Shown: positions 8,532 through 18,116 of the stretch, piece after piece
Numbering within the stretch: the stretch's first letter is position 1
Layout: each line of letters starts with the position of its first letter
Translations under genes and position numbers: made by a program
From: Klebsiella sp. RHBSTW-00484
GTDB taxonomy: Bacteria; Pseudomonadota; Gammaproteobacteria; Enterobacterales; Enterobacteriaceae
DNA: 64,000 nt
Assembly (NCBI RefSeq): GCF_013705725.1
Contig: NZ_CP055481.1
Location: forward strand, 6,200,001-6,264,000
Reading direction: 5' to 3'
Notes under the pieces: model-generated
Databases searched by the model: none
The model's input: the letters and a program-made list of their open reading frames with translations, nothing else
What the model was told of the DNA's origin: nothing

Positions 8532-8634
8532 TTGTAAATGTAGTACGCAGTCAGAAAAATCATCAATCAGTTGTGGAATATATCCCTGCCCGACGTCACG
8601 TAATTCCTGACTATAATTGTTTTACCATTCCCAT
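8532..8634 (-). other. 5' coding extension of the TPR gene with an apparent +1 frame break
   Basis: Reading upstream from the ATG at 8531, the same frame stays open as protein-like sequence (QELRDVGQGYIPQLIDDF) until a TAA overlapping an A-run at 8620-8623. A well-placed start exists in another frame: ATG 8634 (second ATG 8628), 8 nt after the HSP90-like stop codon and preceded by AAGGAAAG. That frame ends after 7 codons. Removing one A from the four-A run joins it to the downstream frame as MGMVNNYSQEL. This is either a one-base insertion, a sequencing error in a homopolymer, or a +1 frameshift site. Confidence 0.6.
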
Positions 8635-8644
8635 GTATCCACTT

Positions 8645-10507
8645 TTACTTTCCTTGATTAATTAATGATGGAATAACCTGAGTAAAATCTTCCAGCGCTT
8701 GATATAAATCAAGTTGCTGGTTCGAATTACCGCCGGCGCATAAAATAACTTTTAAAGATTTTAATAAGCGTAATGCCGCTACCGGTTGTTGCTGCTTCTG
8801 CAATGCGGCAACTAACTGAATAACATAGGGATTATTTAAATTCAGATAGAGCGTTGAGGTTTTGATTTGTTTAATTTGCGAGGTAAACTGACGTGCCAGC
8901 ATTAATGCCGCAGTACTGATTCTCTTATCGGCATCATCCTGCTCAAGAATTTGTTTTAATTCCGCCTCCCTGTCGGCAGTCACGATCAGCGGCAAAACGG
9001 CTGGTTCGAAGCGGGAAACAATCAGCTGTTCACCATCGCATAGCTCTTTTTCCAGATAAGTCACTATCTCATCGGGAAGATCTGCAAGCGTAAAGAGCTG
9101 TTCATTACCCGTTCGCGTCCCCACTTCGATAACCCGACAATGATAACGCTGCGCCCATCTACGTAAAAAAGGGAGAACGGCATAGCGATCGCCTCTGGCA
9201 ACGGGCCGCTGTAAAATATGGAACAGCATCTCCTCAAAACCGCCATCCTGGCTTAATAATATATTGATACTGTTATTAATTCGTAAATCTTTAGCTCGCA
9301 GCGGGCCCTTGGATGTGGGCACCTGTAATTTATCTTTCAGTAAATCAAATAAGCGCTCGTCACACAGCGCCGCGCCAAGTAATGCTTCATTGTGCCGTAG
9401 CAGCACCCGCCGCCACATTTCCGGCTGGTATTGTGCTAAATCGGATAATCCGGAAATAAGTGATTCCGATAAAGCCTCCTGGACGGCATACCAGGTTTCA
9501 TCACGCTGCAGATCTTCACGACTCGCCGTTGGCGTCAGCTTTGATGATTCAATTATCCCGCCGACAAACCCCGCCCACGGCGGCAGCAGATCCCGCGCGT
9601 CATCGTCCAGCAGCATTCCGCGTAAAAACAGCGACAGATTACGGTTATCGCTAGTGCCATAGGTACTGCCATCCTGGATCCACAAAATCCCGACAGCATC
9701 GCTCGACCCGGAGGGTACTATCGGGATTGTACAAATAGGTTCAGAAGATTCAAACTGCGCGGCAAAGGCAAGGTTCTTACGCTGCACTAAAGCCGTGTGC
9801 ATCGATACGCCCTCAGGAGTGGATTCACGCCATGGCGGCAGGAGTTTATTGACCGGCTCCTGCGCATCACCGACAAAAACAGGCTCATGCAGTAGTATGC
9901 AATAACGCGAAAGCACCCGTTTCAACAGGGTATTGCTGGCAAGATGGCTATAGTCTTCTTTCAGAGTCAGTATGACCTGCGTCCCTCGAGCGGTGGCTGT
10001 GCACGGGGTAACCGAATAACGCTGACCATCGGTTGAATGGTATTTCCAGCCCTGTTCCGGCGTTTGCCATGATGTTGTGAGCACCGTAACGTCTTTAGCC
10101 AGAACAAATGCGGAGAGAAAACCGAGGCCAAACATTCCTATCAGCCCTGTATTATCATCCTGCTGACGTAACATTCGGGTATAGCCCACGCCGACCGTGG
10201 CTAAAAAACCGTGAATTTCACTTTCAGTTAACCCGGCTCCGGTATCCGAAATGGTAATTGTCGATTTCGCGGCATCGGCAACAATACGAATATGGTTGTC
10301 ACGCGGTGCATTCGGTTCCTCAATGCGTAGACGAACAATAGCATCATGCCCATTTTGAACCAGCTCGCGTATCGCCACAATTGGCGTGGAATAAAGGTGC
10401 TTACTTAATACTTCAATTAAACCCTTTAAATTTACTTCTGTGGAAAAAGAATCATCCGTTGGTTGCATCAATCTCATATCGTCAACACCCACAATCCATC
10501 GTGCCAT
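8645..10507 (-). CDS. HSP90-family (HtpG-like) GHKL ATPase
   Basis: Predicted ATP-dependent chaperone-type protein of 620 aa, similar in length to HtpG but clearly divergent. The N-terminal GHKL ATP site is complete: ELVQNGHDAI (catalytic Glu and Mg-binding Asn), DTGAGLTESE, and GMFGLGFLSAFV lid region. The middle domain has TASREDLQRDE, matching the HSP90 loop whose Arg contacts ATP gamma-phosphate. The C-terminal third diverges from HtpG. Start is uncertain: ATG 10507, or ATG 10477 (MRLMQPTDDS), which would place FSTEVNLKG nearer the usual N-terminus. It is the first gene of an operon with the TPR gene 10 nt downstream. It is additional to, not a replacement for, the usual htpG next to adk. 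Confidence 0.85.
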   Translation of the reverse strand: MARWIVGVDDMRLMQPTDDSFSTEVNLKGLIEVLSKHLYSTPIVAIRELVQNGHDAIVRLRIEEPNAPRDNHIRIVADAAKSTITISDTGAGLTESEIHGFLATVGVGYTRMLRQQDDNTGLIGMFGLGFLSAFVLAKDVTVLTTSWQTPEQGWKYHSTDGQRYSVTPCTATARGTQVILTLKEDYSHLASNTLLKRVLSRYCILLHEPVFVGDAQEPVNKLLPPWRESTPEGVSMHTALVQRKNLAFAAQFESSEPICTIPIVPSGSSDAVGILWIQDGSTYGTSDNRNLSLFLRGMLLDDDARDLLPPWAGFVGGIIESSKLTPTASREDLQRDETWYAVQEALSESLISGLSDLAQYQPEMWRRVLLRHNEALLGAALCDERLFDLLKDKLQVPTSKGPLRAKDLRINNSINILLSQDGGFEEMLFHILQRPVARGDRYAVLPFLRRWAQRYHCRVIEVGTRTGNEQLFTLADLPDEIVTYLEKELCDGEQLIVSRFEPAVLPLIVTADREAELKQILEQDDADKRISTAALMLARQFTSQIKQIKTSTLYLNLNNPYVIQLVAALQKQQQPVAALRLLKSLKVILCAGGNSNQQLDLYQALEDFTQVIPSLINQGK

Positions 10508-10688
10508 TGAATAAATAGCCTTGTCGTATTTATTCCACTCGTATTATTTGTCGTGATATTAAAGTAGATGTAATACCATAGACATTATGATTACCCAGTA
10601 ACGTTGATATAATACGCGGCATCATATAATCACTATTTACCGTTAACTGCAAGGCACCCTATTAACCACGAACAACCACTTGCCATTA

Positions 10689-10884
10689 AATACCCGTCAT
10701 ACTTCAAGTAGCATGTGCGTTGGTTTTATTAATCGGCTCATCCATGAGCCTTGCGGGCCGCCGTTACACTGCGTTCAAATCTGTTCCGGACAGATTTGTC
10801 GCTCACCCCAGTCACTTGACCTCCATAAGCTCCAGGGGATTCGCTGCGTCACCGCCTTCATGCAATTTGAATTATTTAGGGTAT
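10689..10884. repeat. ERIC element carrying a ~69-bp internal insertion
   Basis: Terminal parts (ATACCCGTCATACTTCAAG at the left, GGGTATA at the right) and both ERIC cores (CGCTCACCCCAGTCACTTGA; AAGCTCCAGGGGATTCGC) are present. Between the GTGCGTTGGTTTT block and the first core there are about 69 extra bases with a hairpin AAATCTGTTCCGGACAGATTT, giving about 196 bp in total. The rest of the gene-free interval 10508-10999 is A/T-rich; 10508-10650 probably carries the HSP90-like promoter, and nothing else is recognisable. Confidence 0.85.
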
Positions 10885-10999
10885 AAAAATAAAATATAGC
10901 TAAACAACTAACATTAATTGCTTTAATAATATTCTGCTATTTTTGACAAGAATACGTGACTTAATAGTCCGTAATCCTATTGCAGGATTACGGAGATAT

Positions 11000-11836
11000 T
11001 TATTTTGCGCTCAGCCGCTGCGGATGAGTATAGATAGTCGCCCTGCCCGGCTTGCAGAATCCCACCAGCGTCAGGTTGCAGCGCTCGGCAACTTCTACTG
11101 CCAGCATCGTAGCGGCAGAAACCGCAAACAGGATTTCCACTCCGCACATAGCCGCCTTCTGCACCATTTCATAACTGGCGCGACTGGAGACTAACGCGGC
11201 GCCATTGTGCCAGGCATCCCCCAGTTCCGCGCGGCGTCCGAGGAGTTTATCCAGCGCCACGTGACGACCCACGTCTTCATAGCCGCCCAAGAGATCGCCG
11301 GAAGGACGAACCCAGGCCGCGGCATGCGTACAGCCGGTCAGGCGACCTATCGGCTGGAAATCGTTCAGATGCGCCAATGCGCGATCGAGATTCGCCAGGT
11401 CGAACGTCTGGGTAAACGGCAGCGGCTGCACCGGCTTACCGATATCGTTGAGCTGCTCAACGCCGCATACGCCACAGCCAGTGCGCCCGGCCAGCGCGCG
11501 ACGGCGCTCTTTCAATCCCATAAAACGGCGGCTGGACAGCTCAATTTGTACTTCCAGGCCATTGCAAGCCTGTACGACATCCATCGCATAAATTTCACGT
11601 CGATTTTCTATAATCCCTTCGGATAAGGAAAATCCCACGGCGAATTGCTGCAGATCCTTCGGCGTCGCCATCATCACGACGTGCGAGATGCCGTTATAAA
11701 CCAGAGCAACAGGTACTTCTTCAGCTAACTCGTCTGGATGAGGATGTTGCAGATCTTCGCGTTTCCAGAGCATCACCTGACGATAACCTGTGACATCTGT
11801 CACATTTTTGACTTGTTCGAGAGGGTTCTTATTCAC
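11000..11836 (-). CDS. fdhD: FdhD, sulfurtransferase for formate dehydrogenase maturation
   Basis: Cytoplasmic protein that transfers sulfur from IscS to the molybdenum cofactor of formate dehydrogenases, required for FdoG, FdnG and FdhF activity. The conserved redox cysteine pair lies in [27 protein letters not shown] and [13 protein letters not shown] are further family signatures. 278 aa matches E. coli FdhD. It is divergent from fdoG, as in E. coli. Confidence 0.96.
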   Translation of the reverse strand: MNKNPLEQVKNVTDVTGYRQVMLWKREDLQHPHPDELAEEVPVALVYNGISHVVMMATPKDLQQFAVGFSLSEGIIENRREIYAMDVVQACNGLEVQIELSSRRFMGLKERRRALAGRTGCGVCGVEQLNDIGKPVQPLPFTQTFDLANLDRALAHLNDFQPIGRLTGCTHAAAWVRPSGDLLGGYEDVGRHVALDKLLGRRAELGDAWHNGAALVSSRASYEMVQKAAMCGVEILFAVSAATMLAVEVAERCNLTLVGFCKPGRATIYTHPQRLSAK

Positions 11837-11991
11837 TTTGTCTTAACCGTATTGGAACAGGCATACACACAATGTGGTATTCTGTTTATATCCCTCCAGG
11901 AACGAGGGAAATTACCCTAATTCTGAACCTTTGCGGCCCTTACCGCAAAGCAAATAACTATATGTGACAATGTCGAAACAAGGAGCGAACC

Positions 11992-14900
11992 ATGCAGGTC
12001 AGCAGAAGGCAGTTCTTTAAGATCTGCGCTGGCGGTATGGCAGGAACCACGGCGGCTGCGCTGGGCTTTGCGCCCGGTTTAGCGCTCGCGGAAACACGGC
12101 AGTACAAGTTGCTGCGTACCCGCGAAACCCGTAACACCTGCACTTACTGTTCCGTCGGTTGCGGGCTGTTAATGTACAGTCTCGGCGACGGCGCAAAAAA
12201 CGCCAAAGCGTCTATCTTCCATATCGAAGGTGACTCGGACCACCCAGTCAACCGTGGTGCGCTCTGTCCGAAAGGTGCCGGTCTGGTGGACTTTATCCAC
12301 TCTGAAAGCCGCCTGAAATTCCCGGAATATCGCGCGCCAGGCTCAGATAAATGGCAGCAAATCAGCTGGGATGAGGCATTCGATCGCATCGCTAAGCTGA
12401 TGAAAGAAGACCGCGATGCCAACTATATTGCACAAAACGCCGAAGGCGTCACCGTAAACCGCTGGCTTTCCACCGGGATGCTGTGCGCTTCCGCTTCAAG
12501 TAATGAAACCGGCTATTTAACCCAGAAATTCTCTCGCGCGCTCGGTATGCTCGCGGTCGACAACCAGGCGCGTGTCTGACACGGACCAACGGTAGCAAGT
12601 CTTGCTCCAACATTTGGTCGCGGTGCGATGACCAACCACTGGGTCGACATCAAGAACGCCAACCTTATCGTGGTGATGGGCGGTAACGCCGCTGAAGCAC
12701 ACCCGGTAGGATTCCGCTGGGCGATGGAAGCCAAAATTCACAACGGCGCCAAGCTGATTGTTGTCGATCCGCGCTTTACGCGTACCGCGTCGGTGGCTGA
12801 TTTCTATACCCCTATTCGTTCCGGTACTGACATTACCTTCTTGTCAGGCGTCATCCTGTATCTGTTGAACAATGAAAAAATCAACCGTGAATATACCGAA
12901 GCCTATACCAACGCCAGCCTGATCGTGCGTGAGGATTATAGCTTTGAAGACGGTCTGTTCAGCGGCTACGACGCCGAAGCCCGTAAGTACGATAAAACAT
13001 CCTGGAACTATGAGCTGGATGAAAACGGCTTTGCCAAACGCGATACCACGCTGCAACACCCGCGCTGCGTCTGGAACCTGCTGAAGCAGCACGTTTCCCG
13101 CTATACGCCGGATGTTGTCGAAAATATCTGTGGGACGCCGAAAGCCGACTTCCTGAAAGTCTGCGAGTACATCGCGGAAACCAGCGCCCATGATAAAACC
13201 GCATCATTCCTCTACGCGCTTGGCTGGACACAGCACTCCATTGGTTCGCAGAACATCCGCACCATGGCGATGATCCAGCTACTGCTCGGTAATATGGGGA
13301 TGGCGGGTGGCGGCGTGAACGCCCTGCGCGGTCACTCCAACATCCAGGGGCTGACCGACCTCGGCTTGCTGTCGCAAAGCCTGCCAGGCTATCTGACGCT
13401 GCCGAACGAAAAACAGGCTGACCTGCAAACTTATCTGACCGCCAACACGCCAAAACCGCTGTTGAAGGATCAGGTCAACTACTGGGGCAACTACCCGAAA
13501 TTCTTCGTCTCGTTGATGAAGTCCTTCTATGGCGATAAGGCAACAGCGGAAAACAGCTGGGGCTTTGACTGGCTGCCTAAGTGGGACAAAGGCTACGACG
13601 TTCTTCAGTACTTCGAGATGATGAAAGAGGGCAAAGTCAATGGCTACATCTGCCAGGGCTTCAACCCCGTCGCCTCATTCCCGAACAAAAACAAGACGAT
13701 TGCTTCACTGTCCAAACTGAAGTACCTGGTGACCATCGATCCGCTCAATACCGAGACCTCCACCTTCTGGCAAAACCACGGTGAGTCGAATGATGTTGAT
13801 CCGTCGAAAATCCAGACCGAAGTGTTCCGCCTGCCATCCACCTGCTTTGCCGAAGAGAACGGCTCAATCGTTAACTCCGGGCGCTGGCTGCAGTGGCACT
13901 GGAAGGGCGCGGATGCCCCAGGGATTGCCGTAACCGATGGCGAGATCCTGGCAGGTATCTTCCTGCGTCTGCGCAAGATGTATGCCGAACAAAGCGGTGC
14001 TAACCCGGAACAGGTGCTGAGCATGACCTGGAACTACTCCACACCACATGAACCCGCTTCGGAAGAAGTGGCAATGGAGAATAACGGGAAGGCGTTGGCG
14101 GACATTACCGACCCGGCTACTGGAGCGGTTATCGTCAAGAAAGGCCAGCAGCTCAGTTCGTTTGCACAGCTACGTGATGACGGCACTACCGCCAGCGGCT
14201 GTTGGATTTTCGCCGGTAGCTGGACGCCGGAAGGCAACCAGATGGCACGACGCGATAACGCCGACCCGTCAGGCCTCGGTAATACGCTGGGCTGGGCATG
14301 GGCGTGGCCGCTTAACCGTCGTATCCTCTACAACCGTGCTTCTGCTGACCCACAGGGTAATCCGTGGGATCCAAAACGCCAGATCCTGAAATGGGACGGC
14401 GCGAAGTGGGGTGGGATGGATATTCCGGACTACAGCGCCGCGGCGCCGGGCAGCGATGTCGGGCCGTTTATCATGCAGCCGGAAGGGATGGGACGTCTGT
14501 TTGCCCTCGATAAGATGGCGGAAGGCCCGTTCCCGGAACACTACGAGCCGTTTGAAACGCCGCTTGGTACCAACCCGCTGCACCCGAACGTTATCTCCAA
14601 CCCTGCCGCCCGTATCTTTAAAGGTGACAAGGAAGCGTTAGGTACAGCAGATAAGTTCCCGTACGTCGGAACCACCTACCGCCTGACCGAGCACTTCCAC
14701 TACTGGACCAAGCACGCGCTGCTTAACGCCATCGCGCAGCCGGAACAGTTTGTAGAAATCGGTGAAAAGCTGGCGAATAAGCTCGGTATTGCTCACGGCG
14801 ATACCGTTAAGGTCTCCTCTAACCGCGGTTTTATCAAAGCCAAAGCGGTGGTGACCAAGCGTATTCGCACGTTGAAAGCAGACGGTAAGGATATCGATAC

Positions 14901-15042
14901 CATCGGTATTCCGATCCACTGGGGCTACGAAGGCGTGGCGAAGAAAGGGTTTATTGCTAATACCCTGACACCGTCCGTCGGCGATGCGAACTCACAGACA
15001 CCGGAATTTAAATCCTTCCTCGTGAATGTGGAAAAGGTGTAA
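11992..15042 (+). CDS. fdoG: formate dehydrogenase-O alpha subunit (selenoprotein, Mo-bisMGD)
   Basis: Catalytic subunit of the aerobic respiratory formate dehydrogenase, oxidising formate in the periplasm. The gene is continuous through an in-frame TGA at 12577-12579 (codon 196) read as selenocysteine, the Mo ligand; annotating only the pieces on either side splits it wrongly. It starts with a twin-arginine signal (SRRQFFK) followed by a hydrophobic stretch, then a [4Fe-4S] motif CTYCSVGCGL. 1016 aa in all, as in E. coli FdoG. Forms an operon with fdoH and fdoI. It is exported by Tat together with FdoH. Confidence 0.97.
12577..12617 (+). promoter_or_regulatory. SECIS element for selenocysteine insertion in fdoG
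   Basis: Bacterial SECIS hairpins begin directly at the UGA codon. Here TGACACGGACCAACGG is followed by GTAGCAAGTCTTGCTCC, which folds into a short apical stem-loop (AGCAAG/CTTGCT) at the distance expected for SelB recognition. The position agrees with U196 of E. coli FdnG/FdoG. Confidence 0.85.
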
Positions 15043-15054
15043 CGGAGACGACTT

Positions 15055-15957
15055 ATGGCTTATCAATCGCAAGATATTATTCGTCGTTCCGCCACTAACG
15101 GTTTCACTCCCGCGCCGCAGGCGCGGAATCATCAGGAAGAGGTGGCGAAGCTTATCGACGTCACCACCTGCATCGGCTGTAAAGCCTGTCAGGTGGCCTG
15201 TTCCGAGTGGAACGATATCCGCGACGAAATCGGTAGCAACGTCGGGGTATACGACAACCCCGCCGACCTGACCGCCAAATCCTGGACGGTGATGCGCTTC
15301 TCGGAAGTGGAGCAAAACGACAAACTGGAATGGCTGATCCGCAAGGATGGCTGTATGCACTGCGCCGATCCGGGCTGCCTGAAGGCGTGTCCGGCGGAAG
15401 GGGCAATCATTCAGTACGCCAACGGTATCGTCGACTTCCAGTCTGAGCAGTGCATTGGCTGCGGCTACTGTATCGCTGGCTGTCCGTTCAACGTGCCGCG
15501 CCTGAACCCGGAAGATAACCGCGTTTACAAGTGTACGCTGTGCGTCGACCGTGTAACCGTAGGCCAGGAACCGGCCTGCGTGAAAACCTGCCCGACCGGC
15601 GCTATCCACTTTGGCTCCAAAGAGGATATGAAGGTACTGGCAGGCGAGCGCGTGGCGGAGCTGAAAACCCGTGGTTACGACAACGCAGGGCTGTACGATC
15701 CAGCCGGGGTTGGCGGCACGCACGTGATGTACGTGCTGCATCACGCCGACAAGCCGAATCTGTACCACGGCCTGCCGGAGAACCCGGAAATCAGCGCCAC
15801 CGTGAAGTTCTGGAAAGGTATCTGGAAACCGCTGGCCGCCGTTGGTTTTGCGGCCACCTTTGCCGCCAGCATCTTCCACTACGTCGGTGTCGGTCCGAAC
15901 CGTGCGGAAGAGGAAGAGGATAATCTGGATGAAGAGAAAGACGAGGTGCGCAAATGA
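15055..15957 (+). CDS. fdoH: formate dehydrogenase-O iron-sulfur beta subunit
   Basis: Electron-transfer subunit with four [4Fe-4S] clusters: cysteine clusters [42 protein letters not shown] and KCTLCVDR...CVKTCPTG are all intact. A single C-terminal transmembrane helix ([20 protein letters not shown]) anchors it at the periplasmic side, followed by an acidic tail. 300 aa, as in E. coli. It starts 12 nt after fdoG and overlaps fdoI by 4 nt. Confidence 0.97.
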   Translation: MAYQSQDIIRRSATNGFTPAPQARNHQEEVAKLIDVTTCIGCKACQVACSEWNDIRDEIGSNVGVYDNPADLTAKSWTVMRFSEVEQNDKLEWLIRKDGCMHCADPGCLKACPAEGAIIQYANGIVDFQSEQCIGCGYCIAGCPFNVPRLNPEDNRVYKCTLCVDRVTVGQEPACVKTCPTGAIHFGSKEDMKVLAGERVAELKTRGYDNAGLYDPAGVGGTHVMYVLHHADKPNLYHGLPENPEISATVKFWKGIWKPLAAVGFAATFAASIFHYVGVGPNRAEEEEDNLDEEKDEVRK

Positions 15958-16589
15958 AAAGACGTGACACCATCGTGCGCTACACGGCGCCGGAGCGAAT
16001 CAACCACTGGGTCACCGCCTTCTGTTTCATTCTGGCGGCGGTGAGCGGGCTGGGGTTCTTTTTCCCATCCTTCAACTGGCTGATGCAAATCATGGGTACT
16101 CCGCAGCTGGCGCGTATTCTGCACCCGTTTGTCGGCGTTATCATGTTTGCTTCGTTCATCATTATGTTCTTCCGCTACTGGCACCATAACCTGATCAATC
16201 GGGACGATATTTTCTGGGCGAAGAATATTCGCAAGATCGTCGTCAACGAGGAAGTGGGGGATACCGGGCGCTATAACTTCGGCCAGAAATGCGTGTTCTG
16301 GGCGGCGATTATCTTCCTGGTATTGCTGCTGGTAAGCGGTGTCATCATCTGGCGTCCGTACTTTGCGCCAGCGTTCTCTATCCCGGTGATCCGCTTTGCG
16401 TTAATGCTGCACTCGTTTGCCGCCGTAGCGTTGATTGTAGTTATCATGGTGCATATTTACGCCGCTCTATGGGTGAAAGGCACCATTACCGCGATGGTGG
16501 AAGGCTGGGTCACGAAGACGTGGGCGAAGAAGCATCACCCGCGCTGGTATCGTGAAGTCCGCGAAAAGCAGGATAAAAGCCAACCGTAA
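15954..16589 (+). CDS. fdoI: formate dehydrogenase-O cytochrome b556 gamma subunit
   Basis: Membrane cytochrome b that passes electrons from FdoH to quinone. 211 aa with four hydrophobic segments (for example [16 protein letters not shown] and [17 protein letters not shown]) and histidines suited to two b-type haems ([30 protein letters not shown]). The start overlaps the fdoH stop. A terminator follows. Confidence 0.96.
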   Translation: MKRRDTIVRYTAPERINHWVTAFCFILAAVSGLGFFFPSFNWLMQIMGTPQLARILHPFVGVIMFASFIIMFFRYWHHNLINRDDIFWAKNIRKIVVNEEVGDTGRYNFGQKCVFWAAIIFLVLLLVSGVIIWRPYFAPAFSIPVIRFALMLHSFAAVALIVVIMVHIYAALWVKGTITAMVEGWVTKTWAKKHHPRWYREVREKQDKSQP

Positions 16590-16611
16590 GCGCAAGAGAT
16601 TGTGGTGGTAT

Positions 16612-16643
16612 AAAATGGCGTCGTCTATCGACGCCATTTTTTT
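16612..16643 (+). terminator. rho-independent terminator of fdoGHI
   Basis: AAAATGGCGTCG and CGACGCCATTTT pair over 12 bp around a TCTAT loop, followed by a T-run. It separates fdoI from the inserted vWA operon, so fdhE can no longer be read through from fdoI here. Confidence 0.9.
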
Positions 16644-16755
16644 AGCGGATCTTGTTCAGTTTTGACAACTTTTTGACATCTTTATACAGATAACAGACCA
16701 ATCGAGGTTCAGGTTCCATAAGAATGGATTCGATTCTTTCACAAGGAGACGTATC

Positions 16756-18099
16756 GTGAATCTAAAGCACCTTTTCGCCGCTCTGACCCTCGGTTTGCTG
16801 GCAGCAAACGCGGGAGTATACGCCCAGCAACCTGTCCAGAAAGTGGCCATCAAAGCTGAACTGGCTTCCCCTGTTGTCATGGAAAATACACAGGATAAAA
16901 ACTACCTCAAAGTGTCCCTGACGGGGTTTCCTCTTAACGCCGCCAAACGCAGCCCGATTAACCTCGCGCTAGTGATCGACCGTTCCGGCTCAATGGGCGG
17001 CGAGCGAATTAGACAAGCCACAGAAGCCGCAGTGATGGCGGTAAATACCTTGAGTCCCCAGGACACGCTCTCGGTGGTGATTTACGACGATGTGGTGGAT
17101 GTCATCGTCCCCGCAGCTAAGCTCAGCAATAAAGAGAAGCTCATCAGCCAGATTCGCGAAAAACTGACCGCCCGCGGCGGTACTGCGCTGTTTGCGGGCG
17201 TGAGTCGCGGTATCAAAGAGACCAGTAAGTTTCTGGATAAAACCCAGGTTAACCGCATTATTTTGCTCTCCGATGGCCAGGCCAATATTGGTCCATCATC
17301 AACCAGCGAATTGGCTGAATTAGGCAAAATCGCCGCCCGTAAAGGGATTGCTATCACCACGATGGGCATTGGCGAAGGTTACAATGAAGACCTGATGGCG
17401 GCGATGGCACAGTACAGCGATGGCAACCACGTGTTTGTACAAAATACCAACGATCTGGAGAAAGCATTTGCCCATGAATTTGGCGATGTAATGTCGGTGG
17501 TCGCCCAGGATGTGGTCGTTGAAATTAACGTCGCTGGCAACGTTAAGCCGCTGCGCCTGCTGGGGCGCGAAGGCGATATTCACGAGAATACGGTTATGGT
17601 GAAGCTGAACCAGCTTTACGCCAACCAGGAGAAATATGTCATGCTGGAGCTGCTTCCGGTAAAGGGTAGCGCAGCACAAAGCAAGCCGCTGGCCGATGTG
17701 AAGGTTAGCTATGACAACCTTGCGACCCACCAGAAAGAAAGCTGGGATGAAAAAATGGCCATACGCTACACCGCTTCTGCCAGCGAAGTGAAAAAAGCAG
17801 TGATAGAAGATGTGGTCGTCGATTCGGCGATTCAGAAGTCAGCGATTCAAAACGAGCAGGCCCTAAAGCTCATCGACGAAGGCAAAATGGATGAAGCAAA
17901 GGCGGCCCTGCGTGAAAGCACAAGTCTTATGGGTTCCCTGCAGCTCAGTGCGCCAGCGCCCAGAATGAAAGCGCAAGAAAGTGCAGAAGAAAACCGCCAG
18001 TTGCTGCAAAAGCTGGAAACGGAAAGCAAAGAATCTTCTCGTAAGTCATTGAAAGAACAAAACTACAGAACCAAGAATCAGAGTTCGAAAGCGAACTAA
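16756..18099 (+). CDS. secreted von Willebrand factor A domain protein
   Basis: A 447-aa exported protein: signal peptide MNLKHLFAALTLGLLAANAGVYA, then a vWA domain of about residues 68-240 with an intact MIDAS metal site (DRSGSM at Asp75-Ser77-Ser79; conserved Thr in RGGTALFAG; Asp in LLSDGQANIG). It ends with a helical, Lys/Glu/Ser-rich tail. It resembles the YfbK-like vWA family. GTG start at 16756 with AAGGAG 7 nt upstream. It is first in an operon with a sensor kinase and response regulator, inserted between fdoI and fdhE. A role as periplasmic ligand or partner of the sensor is an inference. Confidence 0.85.
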   Translation: MNLKHLFAALTLGLLAANAGVYAQQPVQKVAIKAELASPVVMENTQDKNYLKVSLTGFPLNAAKRSPINLALVIDRSGSMGGERIRQATEAAVMAVNTLSPQDTLSVVIYDDVVDVIVPAAKLSNKEKLISQIREKLTARGGTALFAGVSRGIKETSKFLDKTQVNRIILLSDGQANIGPSSTSELAELGKIAARKGIAITTMGIGEGYNEDLMAAMAQYSDGNHVFVQNTNDLEKAFAHEFGDVMSVVAQDVVVEINVAGNVKPLRLLGREGDIHENTVMVKLNQLYANQEKYVMLELLPVKGSAAQSKPLADVKVSYDNLATHQKESWDEKMAIRYTASASEVKKAVIEDVVVDSAIQKSAIQNEQALKLIDEGKMDEAKAALRESTSLMGSLQLSAPAPRMKAQESAEENRQLLQKLETESKESSRKSLKEQNYRTKNQSSKAN

Positions 18100-18116
18100 T
18101 CCACAAGGAGTGCTGG

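Noticed and set aside
11992..12579. fdoG as a frameshifted or nonsense pseudogene because of TGA at 12577
   Set aside because: The TGA is at the selenocysteine position, followed by a SECIS hairpin, and the frame continues to full length.
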